From assembly GCA_006384855.1 (NCBI GenBank), contig VCJN01001460.1, forward strand, positions 1 through 64,000: a stretch of DNA of 64,000 nt, written 5' to 3'. Made by a program: the position numbers and the translations under genes. This document shows positions 43,121-56,289 of this stretch, in pieces (the first letter of the stretch is position 1; the number at the start of each line of letters is the position of its first letter). The notes under the pieces are model-generated. The model made no database searches. It worked only from the letters and a program-made list of their open reading frames with translations, and was not told the origin of the DNA. This stretch comes from Tetraselmis striata. Its lineage: Eukaryota > Chlorophyta > Chlorodendrophyceae > Chlorodendrales > Chlorodendraceae.

Positions 43121-44329
43121 TCATGTTATGATATGGAAACATCTTATATGGTCGTAATATCACAGCCATATCCGTGAGCTCGTACCGAATTCCGTAACTG
43201 TCTTTGTGACTTTGTCGAATGGTGTCATAATATCAATGCAATATCGACACAGCATCAATACTTTGCAATCAGATGACCGCCCGCATACATATTTATTGTA
43301 CGGGTTACTCGTACAGCCTGGTTTTAAGATGTTGCGGCTGTCCAGGGACACGGTCTGAAGTATTTGTACCATAGCGCACTAAAAATAGCCCTTGAATTGC
43401 ATAAATACATGATAGGCGTGTCCAATAAAAAATATGCCGTCAGGTGGTTATGTATACGGCACATTAAGAGATGCGAGCACAGCAGAAAGGGCCATAAAAT
43501 CAGTAGGGATGTTCTGCCCAGACAACATGGGTGTGCAATACTTAAGCGGTATACTTGGCCTTGCCAAGTGACGCGGGGTGAGAAAAACAATGTCAAGTTG
43601 CCTTGAAATGGACTACTGGCAGATTCTTGCCAAACGCTTTCCACGCGAAAGGTGTAAAACTTCACAAGAGGGTTTTCGCGAAATTTGGTTGCGCGAGCTT
43701 TCAATAAATCTTGCTCCGGTAATTTGGGTCAGTTATTCCATGTATGCAAGTACCGGCATTTTAGTCAGTGTGCTGTGACAAACTGTGTGCGCGCGCGAGC
43801 GTGAGCGTATGAGTACGGTAACACTGGTGGCGATGCAGCACTAAGTGACTACTCAAAAGCATTTATGAGAAAGCACCCTCCTTTTGCCAACGGAAAATCT
43901 AGTAAAGATATGGTTAACATCTTACGAAAGTAAACAATTGCCGTTAGGCAATAATACCCCCAAAAGTGTTTTTTCTGCGAGCTTTTTACATAGGTTCGTC
44001 AGCATTACCCGTACTGCATCTGGTGCTGTAAACACCAGGCCGGTAGGTGTCACTTAATAAACGAGCTAACACAGTGCGGAATATGCCATCAAGCTTAAGT
44101 CCTGGATGAGCTACTTGAAGCTGATCATATTTCCGTCACATGTTTACTAATAAAAATATTGCATGTGCTGGAAGCGACGCATGAATCATCTCCCCCCCCC
44201 CCCCCCCCCCCAAAGAAAAAAGACGTGAATTCCTTGCGATGTCATGAATTCACAAATTAAACAGGAAACGCGCCCGAATCCCCCTCCCCCCCTCCCCAAT
44301 GTTATTCGAAGTTGCCACTCGCGCTGCTG

Positions 44330-47300
44330 CTATTGCCGCTGCTTGGCGTCGCGGTCCATTTCTTTTTTGGTCTTGGTGGTCGCCTGCGCCGCGGCCGGGT
44401 CCTCCGGCCACATGTGCTTGGGGTACCGCCCGCGGAGCTCCTTCGCCACGATGGCGTACTGAGCCGACCAGAAGCCCGCGAGGTCGCGTGTGACCTGGAT
44501 CGGCCGCTGTGCCGGGGACAGCAGGTGCAGCAGCACAGGCACGCTGCCCCCTGCCACGGCGGGAGATTGCTCCAGCCCAAACACCTCCTGGATCTGTACC
44601 TGCGTGAGCAGCGCCCACACACACACCGGCAGAGCGGTGAATCGGGGTGACTGCGCCCAGCAAATATAACTGCCAATTCTTAATTTTGTTAATTTTTTGG
44701 CATATCATTTATGTTCGAGCTATATACAGATTGACAATAAAAATGGCATTAATAGAAAGCCATATGATAATATAACTGTAGGCCAAAAAATACCCCATGT
44801 TTGAATGGGGGGGGGGGGGGGGGGGAAGAGAAATAGCCACTATATTTTCTCCTGCGTACATACACTGCCTCAGGGAGAAATACTGTAATCCCTACACATA
44901 CTAGTCCCCCTCGAAAGTCTTGACCTGTACGTATCTGTCCATATCGCCACGCCAGCACCGGCGGCGCCGACCGCCGAGTGGTACAGCGGCGCATTTTTAT
45001 GATATAATTTACTTAGAATATTCATCAACGGCTTGAGATGTGATAGGTGGCGGAGGGGGGGCCTGCCTGTTACGCTCGTGATTCCGCTCTGCGCAGGTTT
45101 GAGCCCTGCCGGCCCCCTCCGTAGAAATATAGCCGAGGGGGGTAGGGGGGCCCGATGCAAATATTTTTAGGTTCTCCTACAAACCCTAGTACAGTGGCTT
45201 ACCGCGCGACCCGCATCCCGATAAAAAGGCGATGTACTCGCCCCGCGCGGGCGGATTTTTCCCGCTTAGGGGCCCGCTAAGCGCAGCCCAACAGCAGAAT
45301 ATGGGAGCGTATTGATGGCCGGCCCTACCACATACCCTGGACGATTCCCTAGCAGGTGACCATATGGACCGACCAGCTGACTCGGGGGCTGCACCCCTGC
45401 GCAGTATGGGCTGAAGCCCGGCTTTACCAAGGGCGCATTCGTGCCCTCATGAATTGGGTTATCAAGTTCATTACTAACCCTGAACAATGACACGCACACG
45501 TATGGCATTTACAACGAGAGCCCAACAAACGCCACTTAGGGCTCCCCCCACACATGATGTCGTGTTCACGTATGACACATGGAAGGCGCGGCCGGAAACG
45601 AAGGTGAGGGCTCGTAATGGGCCAATGTACAATTGATGCTTGACAAGGGGGGCAAGACTTTTGTGGGCAGCTGTACATACTGCATTCGTACCGGAGAAGT
45701 AACACCATGGTGGAATTATAAATCGAGATGTCTCCCGGATCCCGGAAGAAACGGAGCCGCTGTACCAGCAGGCTGGAGTCAAACAGTACTGGTCGGCGGG
45801 TTGGCTGTGGGATGGGATCGACCCGCCCAGCCCAACCAACCCGCTCATCTGTGGTCGGTCTCCGTCCCGCCTCACGCCGGTTTAGATACGTCCCACCATG
45901 CATATGATCCGCTGACAGGGGGGCTAGGGCTGTGCGGGCTAAGTCGGGGCGGGGAAGGGCGGCGCGCGAAGGGAGCGATCTGGTCGTTGCAGAGCAGTCG
46001 CAACGACCCGCGACGAAGGCGGCCGCGACTCGCCAGGTTCCCGTCGACACCCGTCGTCTAGCTAAACGGTACAGTTAGGCGACGGATCCGATCTGGGGGG
46101 GGGGGGCGGGCAAGGGTGCGGCGGCTACGCATCCTCCGCCGCGCCGAGGTAGGGGGCGTGGGGCTGGCACCAGTCGGGCTGGCTGGCTGGCAGTCGGGTT
46201 GTGCTTGGCGCTTCGCGACGCGAGTCGCCGACGCGCCGACGATGGATGGCGACGGGATGATGCCCACCGCGCGCCCGCGGGAAGTGAGGCACGATGTACT
46301 ACCCTGTAGGTCGCTTTTCTCCCGCGGGAGTATAGAGGTGTAAACCCTAAACTTCTCCGCGCCAGCGCTGGAGAAATATATTGTCCGCGCGATCTGGCGG
46401 CCTTTCTCCCGCGGAAGTAGCGATTTCTACTGTTGGCAATTTCTCCGCTATAATTCGAAAACGGCGGGTAGAAGCAGTACCTATACGGGAGAAGTACCGG
46501 TATTTCTCCTTTCTCCCATATTCGAACATGGGCTTAATTAAGTACACATTCTTTTCATTATAATAAACAGAATCGACTATCCCGACGATCACCCTGGACC
46601 AGCATGCGCTTATTATGCTAAAGTTTTACCGCCTGCCCATACTCGATACCCCAGCACCTATGATAAAGAACTTTTAGGCGTGGTCTGCGCGTTAAATCTT
46701 TTACGCGTAAATGTTATAACAAATTCAAGTTAATTTTCAAATGAATAATTCTGGCAACACATACACACGGCGCACTTGCTGGACTCCTCTCGCACCTTCA
46801 CTGTGGGCTCCTCTGCTGAGTAGTCCACGGCGCGGGAGGTGCCGGCAGGCATGCTCAGCCTGGGCGGCGCCATTGCCTCCACATGCTGCTGCTGATCCCA
46901 GCTCAGCAGGCACCTGCACCACCGCCGGTGGTGCACGCGTCAGCACCGCACAATTGCGCCCCGCGACGAAGGGTGCAATCCGCTGCCGCAGGGTTCTGAA
47001 CGACACGGATTGCCGCTGTAAAATGGCAGAGGCGCAATCCGGGCGCCACCACCGGGGACAACTACGAGCCGGCTGACTGCGCCATGTGGTAACTGCCGGG
47101 CTTGCAGGGTGAATTCCGTCGCCAATATCAATGAATCACAGCGACAGCGGGAGCTACACCGCTACAATTGTTGTAATGTATAGTCTCTATGTTGATCTTA
47201 CTGCACGTAGCCGGAGCACTATAATAATGATGTAATGGCGTAAATGGCTGAATACATCTAGCGCCACTTACCTATACTAATATACCGTGGCGAACGGCTC

Positions 47301-50300
47301 GCTTGAAGGGGGGTAGCTGGGCTCAAATCGCGCAATGGACCGCCGCCCCTCTATAGGCACCTGTATCAATGGATGTCAACAGCGCGGCTGCGGAATCGCG
47401 GATGACTCGGGATGGGCTGCCGGCTGTATATGATATACGCATATGATCTCAGCAAACACACATATACCATGCTATACAAATACATGGCTACACGTGCCGG
47501 CTCATGACGCAGTACCCGCATTATAAGCCTGCAACTAACTTTTACGCAACCCATACAAGAACCTTCGCTTTAGATCCGATTTAGTTTCCTCGTTTGACCA
47601 GCGGCAGGCGGGGCAGTGTTATCATTACCGCGCCGGCACCCGTACATGTAATTACGTGCACTGGTTTATGTTCACTGGCGCGGAAATACGAACCTGCCCT
47701 GCGCCTGCTAGAAGACACAAACACACAAGGCTGCAGCGGCAATGTACCAAATGCTCCTATTGCATGCAGCCCCAACGAGAGGCTTACATGAGGGATCCTT
47801 CTACGTTCGCAGGCACTCATAACATGCTGACATGACTGCGCTCTTACTGCACTAATATTGCCCCCTTGCCACCTGCACCTCTGCAAGGGGAATGCTCTCT
47901 CCCTCTCATTCCCTATCTCTCCGACATGGCGGGGTTGGTTCTTTGCGTGGGCACCATGCATGGGGTGGTGTCTCACCGCACAGCGCTGTCCACGTCCAGC
48001 GCCTGCAGCTGCCCCTGAGTGCGCACCCCCGCCAGAAAGGGCGCCAGCCACTCCTCCAGGCCGCCCAGGAGTGCGGCGTCGCCGAGATCCGGGAGGCTGG
48101 ACTCCCCGGCGGCGCGCTCCTCGCGGCTGCGCACCCACTGCACCCTCTCCCGCCACGCCTGCGTGCCCTTGCCCCAGGGCAGGATCCTGAGGCCCGTTTG
48201 ACGAATGCCCTGCGCGATACAGCACGAGCGCGCGGCGCGTTAACCGCCGCTTCGGAGGGGCCGTGCAATCGGGCTGCCCGGAGCTTGAGCCACTGCTGTC
48301 GCCGACTGAGACGGCGTACATCTGCCACGGGAAAACTCTCACCACCTCGCGACGACTGAGGCACTGACTCGTTGCCGTGGCGACCAGAAAACGACGTAAT
48401 GATTATATTACCATTACAATGGACGCACCTGCTACCCCGCCACCCGGCATCAGAAATTGCGAATGAGCTGTTTCTTCGTGAAGATAAAATTATTTTCTTT
48501 AATTAAATGGAAAATAGGATACCCGGTTTTCAAAACTGGTAGAAGATTAAATCATAAACACAGTTGTTGAATTTGCTGTCTTCATAATGTTTAAAAACAG
48601 TCAATTTATGAGTTTCTGTTACTTTGAAGTTCGCAAAAAAACCTGTTTTACTAAACTGAGAAATAATAATAAGAAAATAGTTTAGAACCAAAGTAAAATA
48701 GTGAAAGCAAACTATTTTGTGAGTTAGTCGCTAGTGCTAGTGTAAAAAAAGCAGGACAGCATATTTAAATTTTGTTTGACTGTTTGACAGTCATTAAAAT
48801 GTATACCCTTTTCTAAAATAAATCAAATGGAAACGGTTTCTGAAACGGAGGTCAAAGAGGGATAAATTGGCTTTTTGTTGCTTGCAGTACTGTTTCAATG
48901 ATAAACAAACAGTAGAACAGTATGTAATTGTGTTTTACTGATTGAGCCCTCCCCCCCCCCCCCCCCCCCCCTTCCCACCCCGCCCCACCCCACCCCAAAT
49001 ACCACCAGCCACCATATGACCAACTCATCCTGGGAGATCAGACTGCCACCCGATGCAGCTGGACCCTTATCCCCGGAAATACCTGAAGCAGGACTGGCAG
49101 CGCTTCCTCGTCTAAGCACTCCGTCGGCACCTCCTCAAGCACGATGTCGCCCACGCTGGACCGCTGCCGCGCCATCACTGCCTTCTTCGTGGGGTTCCAA
49201 AACACGGTCTTGCCTTGTTTGATCAGGTGCTGCGGGCAGATGAGAGGATGGGGGGGGGGGGGGGGTGGGGGGGCAGGGAGCACCATTACTGATGGTGTGG
49301 ATGCAGACAAATTCGCGATTGTCCGCCAGGCAAGGCGCAGACTATCTAGGGTCGGGGCTCTGTCCATGCGGCGCGTGTGGGCAGCCCGTATCGCGAGCCC
49401 GGGGCGTGAATTGTCACATGAAAGCCAACATCGAAGCGGCCGTGTGCGTAATGTATACTGATCCGCCCAGTACGGGGGGCATCACAGTGCTGGACACAAC
49501 CAAGCATGTCAAGCCCGCATACTGCCAGGAGAGATTAGATGCCAAGTGGCGTGCAGCCTTCTCGCGGATTTGCGCCTTTGTCCCTGTTATTTTGCGGCCT
49601 GTAGTATGGAGGCTTGTAAGCCACTTGGGAAAGTAGCAGAACTTCAATCAAATTTGAGAATGTGGAACAATCCACCACAGTTGGAGATCAACCGTTTCGA
49701 CGTAGCTTCCGCATTTCAGCGGCGATTTTGGGTGTAGTTGTGACGTCGGTTAGCACCACACCGGGATGGATTGGAGTCGATGGCTCCTCAGCTGCTGCTC
49801 AGGGACGGTGCCCAATGGTTAAGACGCATTTATATAAGGAGTAGGGGTTTATGATTTGCCTACTGTCGCGCGGGCCACACGTGGCCTACTGTCGTGTCTA
49901 ACTGTTGGACAAAATCCAGAAAAGTAGCGGTTGACGGGCAGGGGGGGGGGGGGGGGGGGGGGCATCCATTGCTCAGCATGGGACAAGAGCCGGGGCTGCT
50001 TTGGGCATCTACCATGTGCAGATGATCGACATAATTGTACATGATTTGCAAGACCATGGGCTGTTGTGTAGGCACTTTAACACCTATATGAAAATTTGAG
50101 AGGAAGGTATGTGTGGCCCATCTTCAGCGTTAATAGACGGTACTAGTATGCTTTGTGTGCGCTCATCAGCGGGGCGGCATGGGAGGTGGCGTGTCGACGT
50201 TGCTGGTGCTGCCCCCCTACAACTAGTTATCATCCCCAATAAAGTTGCCCATTTCTTTCTTGACCGGCGACCATCTGGGCTCCTAACACTCCCCCCCAAA

Positions 50301-53300
50301 AGTGGTACATTGAGCAGCAAAACCCAACCGCTGGCGTGTTGGAGTAAACATAGCCAGTTAAAGGCTCCAAACCCCTTAAAGTCGTGGTTTGTACTGGCGT
50401 TCTAGAGTCGCCTGGAAGTCAAGTAAGTCGCCAGCTCATTTTCCACACAAGGTTAGAAAGCGGCAATTGACACCCCCCCCCCTCTCAAATGGAAGTTCAT
50501 GGAAGTTGCCTTCGACACGAGCAGCATACTAGGCGTGCGGCCACACCGGAAAGTGGGCTGTGATGGTGGCCTTGGAGATGCGGGCCGCAAGGTAGATGTC
50601 CTGGTTGCGCCCGTCGGAGGTGTCGCCGCCCAGCTGCGCGATGGCGAGGTACGGCTCCTTGGCCAGCGGGTCAGTTTTGCCTGTTCAGCACGCGCAGGCG
50701 GGAGTATCCGGCGACAAAGGCCGCGCGTGAGACACGACTCACCCGTGGTGTTCCCTGCTCCAGGGTCACGCCCCTTCTCAACATGGGGATCGATCTAGGG
50801 GTAAGGGCGCCGACGCGCATGTAAGAAATCGAGAGACTCTCTGGGGGTGCCCAGCGACGCTCTCTTACCATTCTACCGCTTTGGCTCCCAGAATGAATAT
50901 CCCCCCCCCCCCCCCCCCCCCTCCTTGCCCGCGTTCGCAATGAGTTAATAAATGAATCACTCGCTACTCGCGAGGCCGTAAGCAAGCAGTCCCCCCCCCC
51001 TTCCCCCCCCCTTCCCTTCCCCCCCTTCTCTCCCTTGCTAAAAGTATGTAAATACACAGGTTGAGGAAAACGAATCATGAATAATCCCCCCCCCCCCCCC
51101 CCCCCAACCCACCCCCCTCGGGGGTTCAAAATGATATGAACCATATGTGCGTAGTGTTTGCTTGGCTTCGTGTGGGTGTAAGGCAGGCACATTCTTATGG
51201 ATGCTTTCCTCGAGAGGCGTTGGCGCCCATAGGTATCACAGACACTGACAATCCCAAGTATGGAGGGCTGGCCGGCAGAGTCTGCTTGTTTTTGCCCGTG
51301 CATACGTGGCAACGCAATCAGATCGTCGTTCAGCCATTGGGGTTTCCCACGAGAAAATGCCCTTAAAATCCTCCCAGAGTGGAGCAGAGAGCAGGGCTGA
51401 TGCGAGTTGGCAGGGGGGGGGGGGGGGGGAGGTGGAGCGAGGAGATTGTGCCCCGCCGTACCGGGCAGCCGGGCGCCCCTTCCCGAGGCCAGGAGGAACC
51501 CCGCGGTGCTGTTGGACCGGTCGCGCTTCTGCGCGATCCGCTCCGGGTAGGCCATCGTCAGCAGCACGCCCACCAGTTCGCTCTCGGGCACGTCCGTCAG
51601 GTTGCCTGTGCGCAGCCAGGCGCAAAGAGGGGGCCAATCGCTGAGGTGACCTATGAGAATGGCATGCTGCATCGTTGCATGCGTAGCAATGGTTTAGGGA
51701 TCCTGACTTCAAACAAGGCTGCAAAGCAACAGCTCTACGACCGCCACCACGAGAAGCCGTAATAAAACCATAGTGAGGGGTGTAGCAGCGTCTGTCAGAC
51801 GCCATAATGCGGGCCACGCATTGGGGTGACATGTGGTCGCTCAGATGTGCCTCACCCGGAATCCCAAAGTGCGTTGTGAAGAGGGGGGGGGGGGGGGGGG
51901 GTGACGGACTCACACAAGGACTCGGCAGCCGCGGCGGCAGTGGAGGTTGTCACGTCATCCAGCTGCCCGGACAGCTGCCTGGCCGCCATCCCCACACGCT
52001 GAGCCACCCCGCGGTCCACCTCCACCCCGGGCAGGGGCTCCCCCAGCAGCGCCCTCACTCGCAGCCCCACGTCCGCGGTGCCCGCGCTGCGCCCGCGCAC
52101 CGGGTCCCGCTCCGCCAGCAGCGCCGCCAGCAGGCAGCCGAGGTCGCCCATCCCGGCGCTGTGCGCTCTGCAGCAAAGCGCCAGGGCACAGCTTCAGCGC
52201 ATGGCAGCGCTCGCGCCGGTAACCCAACTCGCGGGCCAACACTGCCCTGGCGCTGGCGCTGCGTGATGCTGTGAGAGCAAGGAGGAGGAGCGAGAGATAA
52301 TAGACTCCGAAAGGCGGTGCGGCGCTAGTTGGGATTGATAAAAGACGTAAACATAGTCATCGCTCCATGGCGATTTGTGACCTCTTCGTGAGCGCCTGTC
52401 CTCATACCATCCCCTCATCAGCGCCACTGCCAACGCGCTGACGTCAACATGCGCATTGCCGACAACAATCATGACAGTGTCCGGGTGTTGACGCGGAAGT
52501 AAGAACACCCCCGATAACAACCTGCTCAGCCCGCCTGAGGTCATATTTAGACGAAACAATGTTGGCATAAGTTGCACGCAACCTAAATTTTAGGCTTATG
52601 TTAGGGGCTCTTATGGCTTCATCGGCGCCCATATATGCTGCCATTGTTTAACATTGACATTTGTCAGAGACCATGATTTGTCAGCACGCACGCATGCGGG
52701 GTTAACATACTGATGGCGAGTGCGTGTTTGCAGTACGAGTTGGTGACTGCTGGTGGGGCTCTCACCCAATGACCATGCTGGCCAGCTTGGGGTGTGCGGC
52801 CAGCCGGGCGATCTGCTTCCCAAAGGTGTTGACGGAGCCGTCCGGCGCCGTCGCCCCCAGCGCCCGCAGCGCCGCGCGCCCCTCGCGGATTGCTCGCTCC
52901 GGTGGGGGGTCGAGCCACGTCAGGCCGCGGCCGTCCTGCGCGCACAGTGCTCAGGCGCTCAGGACCTGCGCCAGTGGAGGCATGTGGCGGAGGGACCACA
53001 GGGGCAGTGGGATGGCGCGAAGTCATGGCTCCCACCGGCACGCCCCACAGCGCCAGCTCCAGCGCCAGCGGGGTGAGGTCGCTGTCCATGATCTGCGGCC
53101 GCGTGAACTCGTCGCGGCCTTGGTGGGATGCCGCAGACCACAGGCGGTACGCCACTCCCGGCGCGAGGCGGCCTGCGCACCGGCGGGGCGCGGGCCTCGT
53201 GAGCGCACATCCCCAAGTGTATATCTCCTTGTTGCATATCTGCACTAATCAAAAACAGCTGTAGTTCGGCCTCCTGATGCACAAATCACCTGACGGAGTA

Positions 53301-53590
53301 TGAGGCACGCAGTGGGACACACAATTATGTAACATGTTCTCGCGCCATCTTAGAAGGGGGGGGGGGGTTAAAGTTCTGTGATCATTAGGTTCGCAAGTGA
53401 TCACAGCATGCATTACGCTAAAACAACCCGGATCATGCTCTTTAATTGGCTTCGCGGTTCACAAGCATATTGACGTGTGTTTCATCGCCATTGAGTTGGA
53501 TCTTATGTGTAATATTCGTGATGTCTTCTGATAGGGTGCTGACGGCAGCAGTAAGAACACTGCGAATAAAAACCTGCCCTGTTTGCCAAA

Positions 53591-53665
<75 letters not shown>

Positions 53666-56226
53666 GGCGAAACTACAGCGGAACCATAGAGAATGCCGTT
53701 GCAGGTGGCATGCAAGCCCAACTCAGGGCTTGTAACAAGGGGCCTTGTAGGTGTGTTGGTACCCCATACATTCACGGATAAGCGCCATTTTTTCCCTTCT
53801 TTGCAAGGGAGCAAAAAACCAGTAATATATGGCAAACTCAACGCCAGGTGATGATGCATCCCACAAGTCAAAGCTCGCACGCCATCTGGCGACTGCAAAC
53901 AGTATTCCCGCCGCAATCCATGTGTTTGTTGTGGTAGGGCATCCAACAGAGTGTGTACGCTGGGAGGTGAGTGTGTCCAGCTAAGCAGAGGGCAGATGGC
54001 GGCAGGGGCGGCCCTCACCTGCGCGCCCAGCGCGCTGGTCCGCTGACGCCACACTGGTGCGCTGCACAAGCAGCCGGTCCATCCCCGTCACCGAGTCGAA
54101 GCGCGGCGCGCGGCAAAGACCGCTGTCGACGACGATTCGCACGTTGGGGATTGTCAGGCTGGACTCTGCGATCGGTGTGGAGAGCACCACGCGCCTCGCA
54201 GCGGACGCGCCCCGTGGCCTGCAGAGTACAACCGGACCAATGGACGGGGGGGGGGGGGGGTAGGGTTCAGCAGGGAGAGCGCTTCTCCGGCGCGGGACGA
54301 GGTTTTTGCGCGGCGACGCAGAGGGCGAGGGGCGGGAAGCGCAGCACCTGATGACCTCGTCTTGCTCGTCCGCCGGGAGATTGCCGTGCAGGACGAGCAC
54401 CTCTGTGTTTGCTGGCCCCACGCCCTCCAGCCTGTTTGCCACGCCGCGGATCTCGCCAATGCCTGTGGCAGCCACGACGATAAGGAGTGTCGGCGTTCCA
54501 ACGGCCTCGGACCCTACCCCGCCCTCGCCCGATCCACACTCACCCTGTTTTGCTTGGTGTGGTGTTGAGGTGCACTGTTGAGGGAGGACTTCTCGCTGTC
54601 TTTGCCATGCCATGCCTGCCACTGCCGATGCCGCATTAGGTGTCGGTGGCCTCACCTGGCAGGAAGCACAGCACGTCACCCTCATCGTCCTGCAGCGCCT
54701 GCGCCACCGTCCGCGCCATCATGTCCTCCATCGCGCCGCGCCGTGTGCCTGGCGTACCGACATACCTGGCGTCCCGAGGGCGGCGGCAACCATCAGGCCA
54801 TGCCTCACCGCAATGCATGTATTGACAAAAGCCGCCACTGCACACAGGAGTCTGACTTGCCCTGTCCGCACACCTGATGTCCACCGGGTAGGAGCGCCCC
54901 TGGCTGACCACCAGTGGCGCGGGGGCCCCGTCCTCCCCCCGGAGCACCTCGGCGCAGCGCTCTGCCACGCCCCCGCCGAGCGTCGCCGACATAATCAGCA
55001 CCCTGGCCAGGGTCAACACCGCCGTCATGCCACCATTTCCAGCACCGGCCAGCCGCCCACCGGGTGAACTCCAGTAAGGCGCATGGGGGACAATGCCGAG
55101 CGTCCACCTGAGATCCTCACGTCCCAGATGCTGGATGTCCCGCACCAGCGCCAGCGCAAGGTCCGCCTCCAGGCTGCGCTCGTGGAACTCGTCAAGTACC
55201 ACGGCGCCCACATTGTCCAGGGAGGGGTTGCGTTGCATCTGCCGCACCAGCGTCCCCTCCGTAACAACCTGACACCGCAAGTGATCGGAGGTCAGCGAGA
55301 GCGGCCCTCAGATGGGCGCCACCATCACTTTCCATCTGCTCCATAAGGCACGATTGGCTCGGTGATGCATTGACCAGGGGTGCGCTCTGTGAGGATTAAA
55401 GTGTCTGCATGCCAGCTTGAGGTTGATCGGCGCACCTCGATGCGCGTGGCAGAGCTGATGGCCGCCTCATGTCTCACCCTGAAGCCCACTGTCTGCCCCA
55501 CCCGCTCTCCCAGCAGCGCCGCCAGCCTGCGCGCCGCGGCTTTGGCTGCCAGCCGCCGCGGCTCCAGCACCTTCCGCGCATCCAGCGGATGTTATCAACT
55601 CTGGCCGGGGCAATCGGGCGGCCGCCGCTGCTGTTGATGCGGCGTCCTGGGGTGTGAGGGATCCGGAAACTCGCTCACCATAATCTTCTTGCCTCCCTCC
55701 AGATACTCCGGGCAGCTTTGCAACATGGCCAGCGGGACGCAGGTGGTCTTCCCTGCTCCGGGCGGCGCCTGCAAGTGTAGCCGCAGCAGCACAGCAGCAC
55801 GGCATAATGTGCCGGCACACCCGCAACTGCTTCTCGCCTCGCTGCCCCTCATCCCTCCTCACTGGGGCCACCACCCCCCGCAACGGCCCACGCGGGACAG
55901 CATACCTGCAGCACCGCGCTGCGGCCTTGCTGGCTCAGAGCCGCCAGCAGCTCCGGCAAGACAGTCTTGATGGGGAGCCCCTCGGCGAAGCCAAAGTCGC
56001 CGGCCGACGCCACCGCCTCCGTCGGCACAGCCCGGGCAGTCGCCCGGCCGGCACTGGTGGCACCCACCGCGCGGCCGAGGGGCTGCGTCTCGCCACCGCC
56101 GCGCTCAAGCGTGAGGTGTCTGCCGACGGCTGCGTGGCGCCCGCGTCGGGCCACCGCTGACGAGGGGCCTCCCCTGCCGCCGGTCTTCAGCGGCGCCAAA
56201 CCTCCGGCGACGCTCAGTGACGCCAT
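44330..56226 (-). CDS. HRPB: HrpB-type DExH-box RNA helicase, 17 exons
   Basis: Exons in coding order: 56226-55906, 55768-55679, 55570-55436, 55268-55108, 55002-54874, 54765-54656, 54462-54348, 54218-54019, 53172-53042, 52935-52766, 52167-51914, 51605-51462, 50680-50547, 49229-49083, 48209-47977, 46913-46796, 44599-44330. All junctions keep phase and give 953 codons. Helicase motifs: [10 protein letters not shown], Ia [55 protein letters not shown]. The C-terminal part is HrpB-specific: [21 protein letters not shown] ([14 protein letters not shown]), [50 protein letters not shown]. The N-terminus has about 95 extra residues rich in Ala, Arg and Gly before motif I, compatible with an organelle transit peptide. 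Bacterial HrpB is about 800-850 residues. RNA substrate unknown. Confidence 0.93.
47585..47720. repeat. TACGGGTGCC-family fragment in helicase intron
   Basis: In the intron between exons at 48209-47977 and 46913-46796, the sequence TTTGACCAGCGGCAGGCGGGGCAGTG...CCGCGCCGGCACCCGTA (about 47596-47644) matches one arm of the XDH-intron elements. A block GAACCTGCCCTGCGCCTG (about 47690) lies inverted nearby. A complete pair of ends was not found. Confidence 0.5.
53593..53665. repeat. (AC)n microsatellite
   Basis: About 30 uninterrupted AC dinucleotides, then an A insertion and six more, within the helicase intron between 53173 and 54018. The ORFs through it are artefacts. Confidence 0.98.
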
Positions 56227-56289
56227 AGTCTCACCGAGTTGCTTTTCGGTTCGCCAGCTGTGAAACTATCCCCGCCAACTCTCCAGGTG

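Larger units (their letters stand above)
41942..44329. other. Intergenic region between two convergent genes
   Basis: No gene is supported. It contains the TIR element at 42828-42992 and a perfect hairpin at 43098-43120 (arms CAGCTCCACTT / AAGTGGAGCTG, 1-base loop). A C run is at about 44192-44211. It should hold the 3' ends of the secreted-protein gene (plus) and the helicase gene (minus). Confidence 0.6.

Noticed and set aside
45051..45121. tRNA-like fold (complementary ends CGGAGGG/CCCTCCG and a T-arm-like GCAGG-loop-CCTGC)
   Set aside because: Spacing between the T-arm-like stem and the 3' end is 12 rather than 7-8 bases, and no anticodon arm can be drawn. It is probably a chance GC-rich hairpin in the helicase intron.
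53442..54069. Long ORFs of alternating Cys-Val or Thr-His around 53590-53665
   Set aside because: They are translations of the (AC)n microsatellite.
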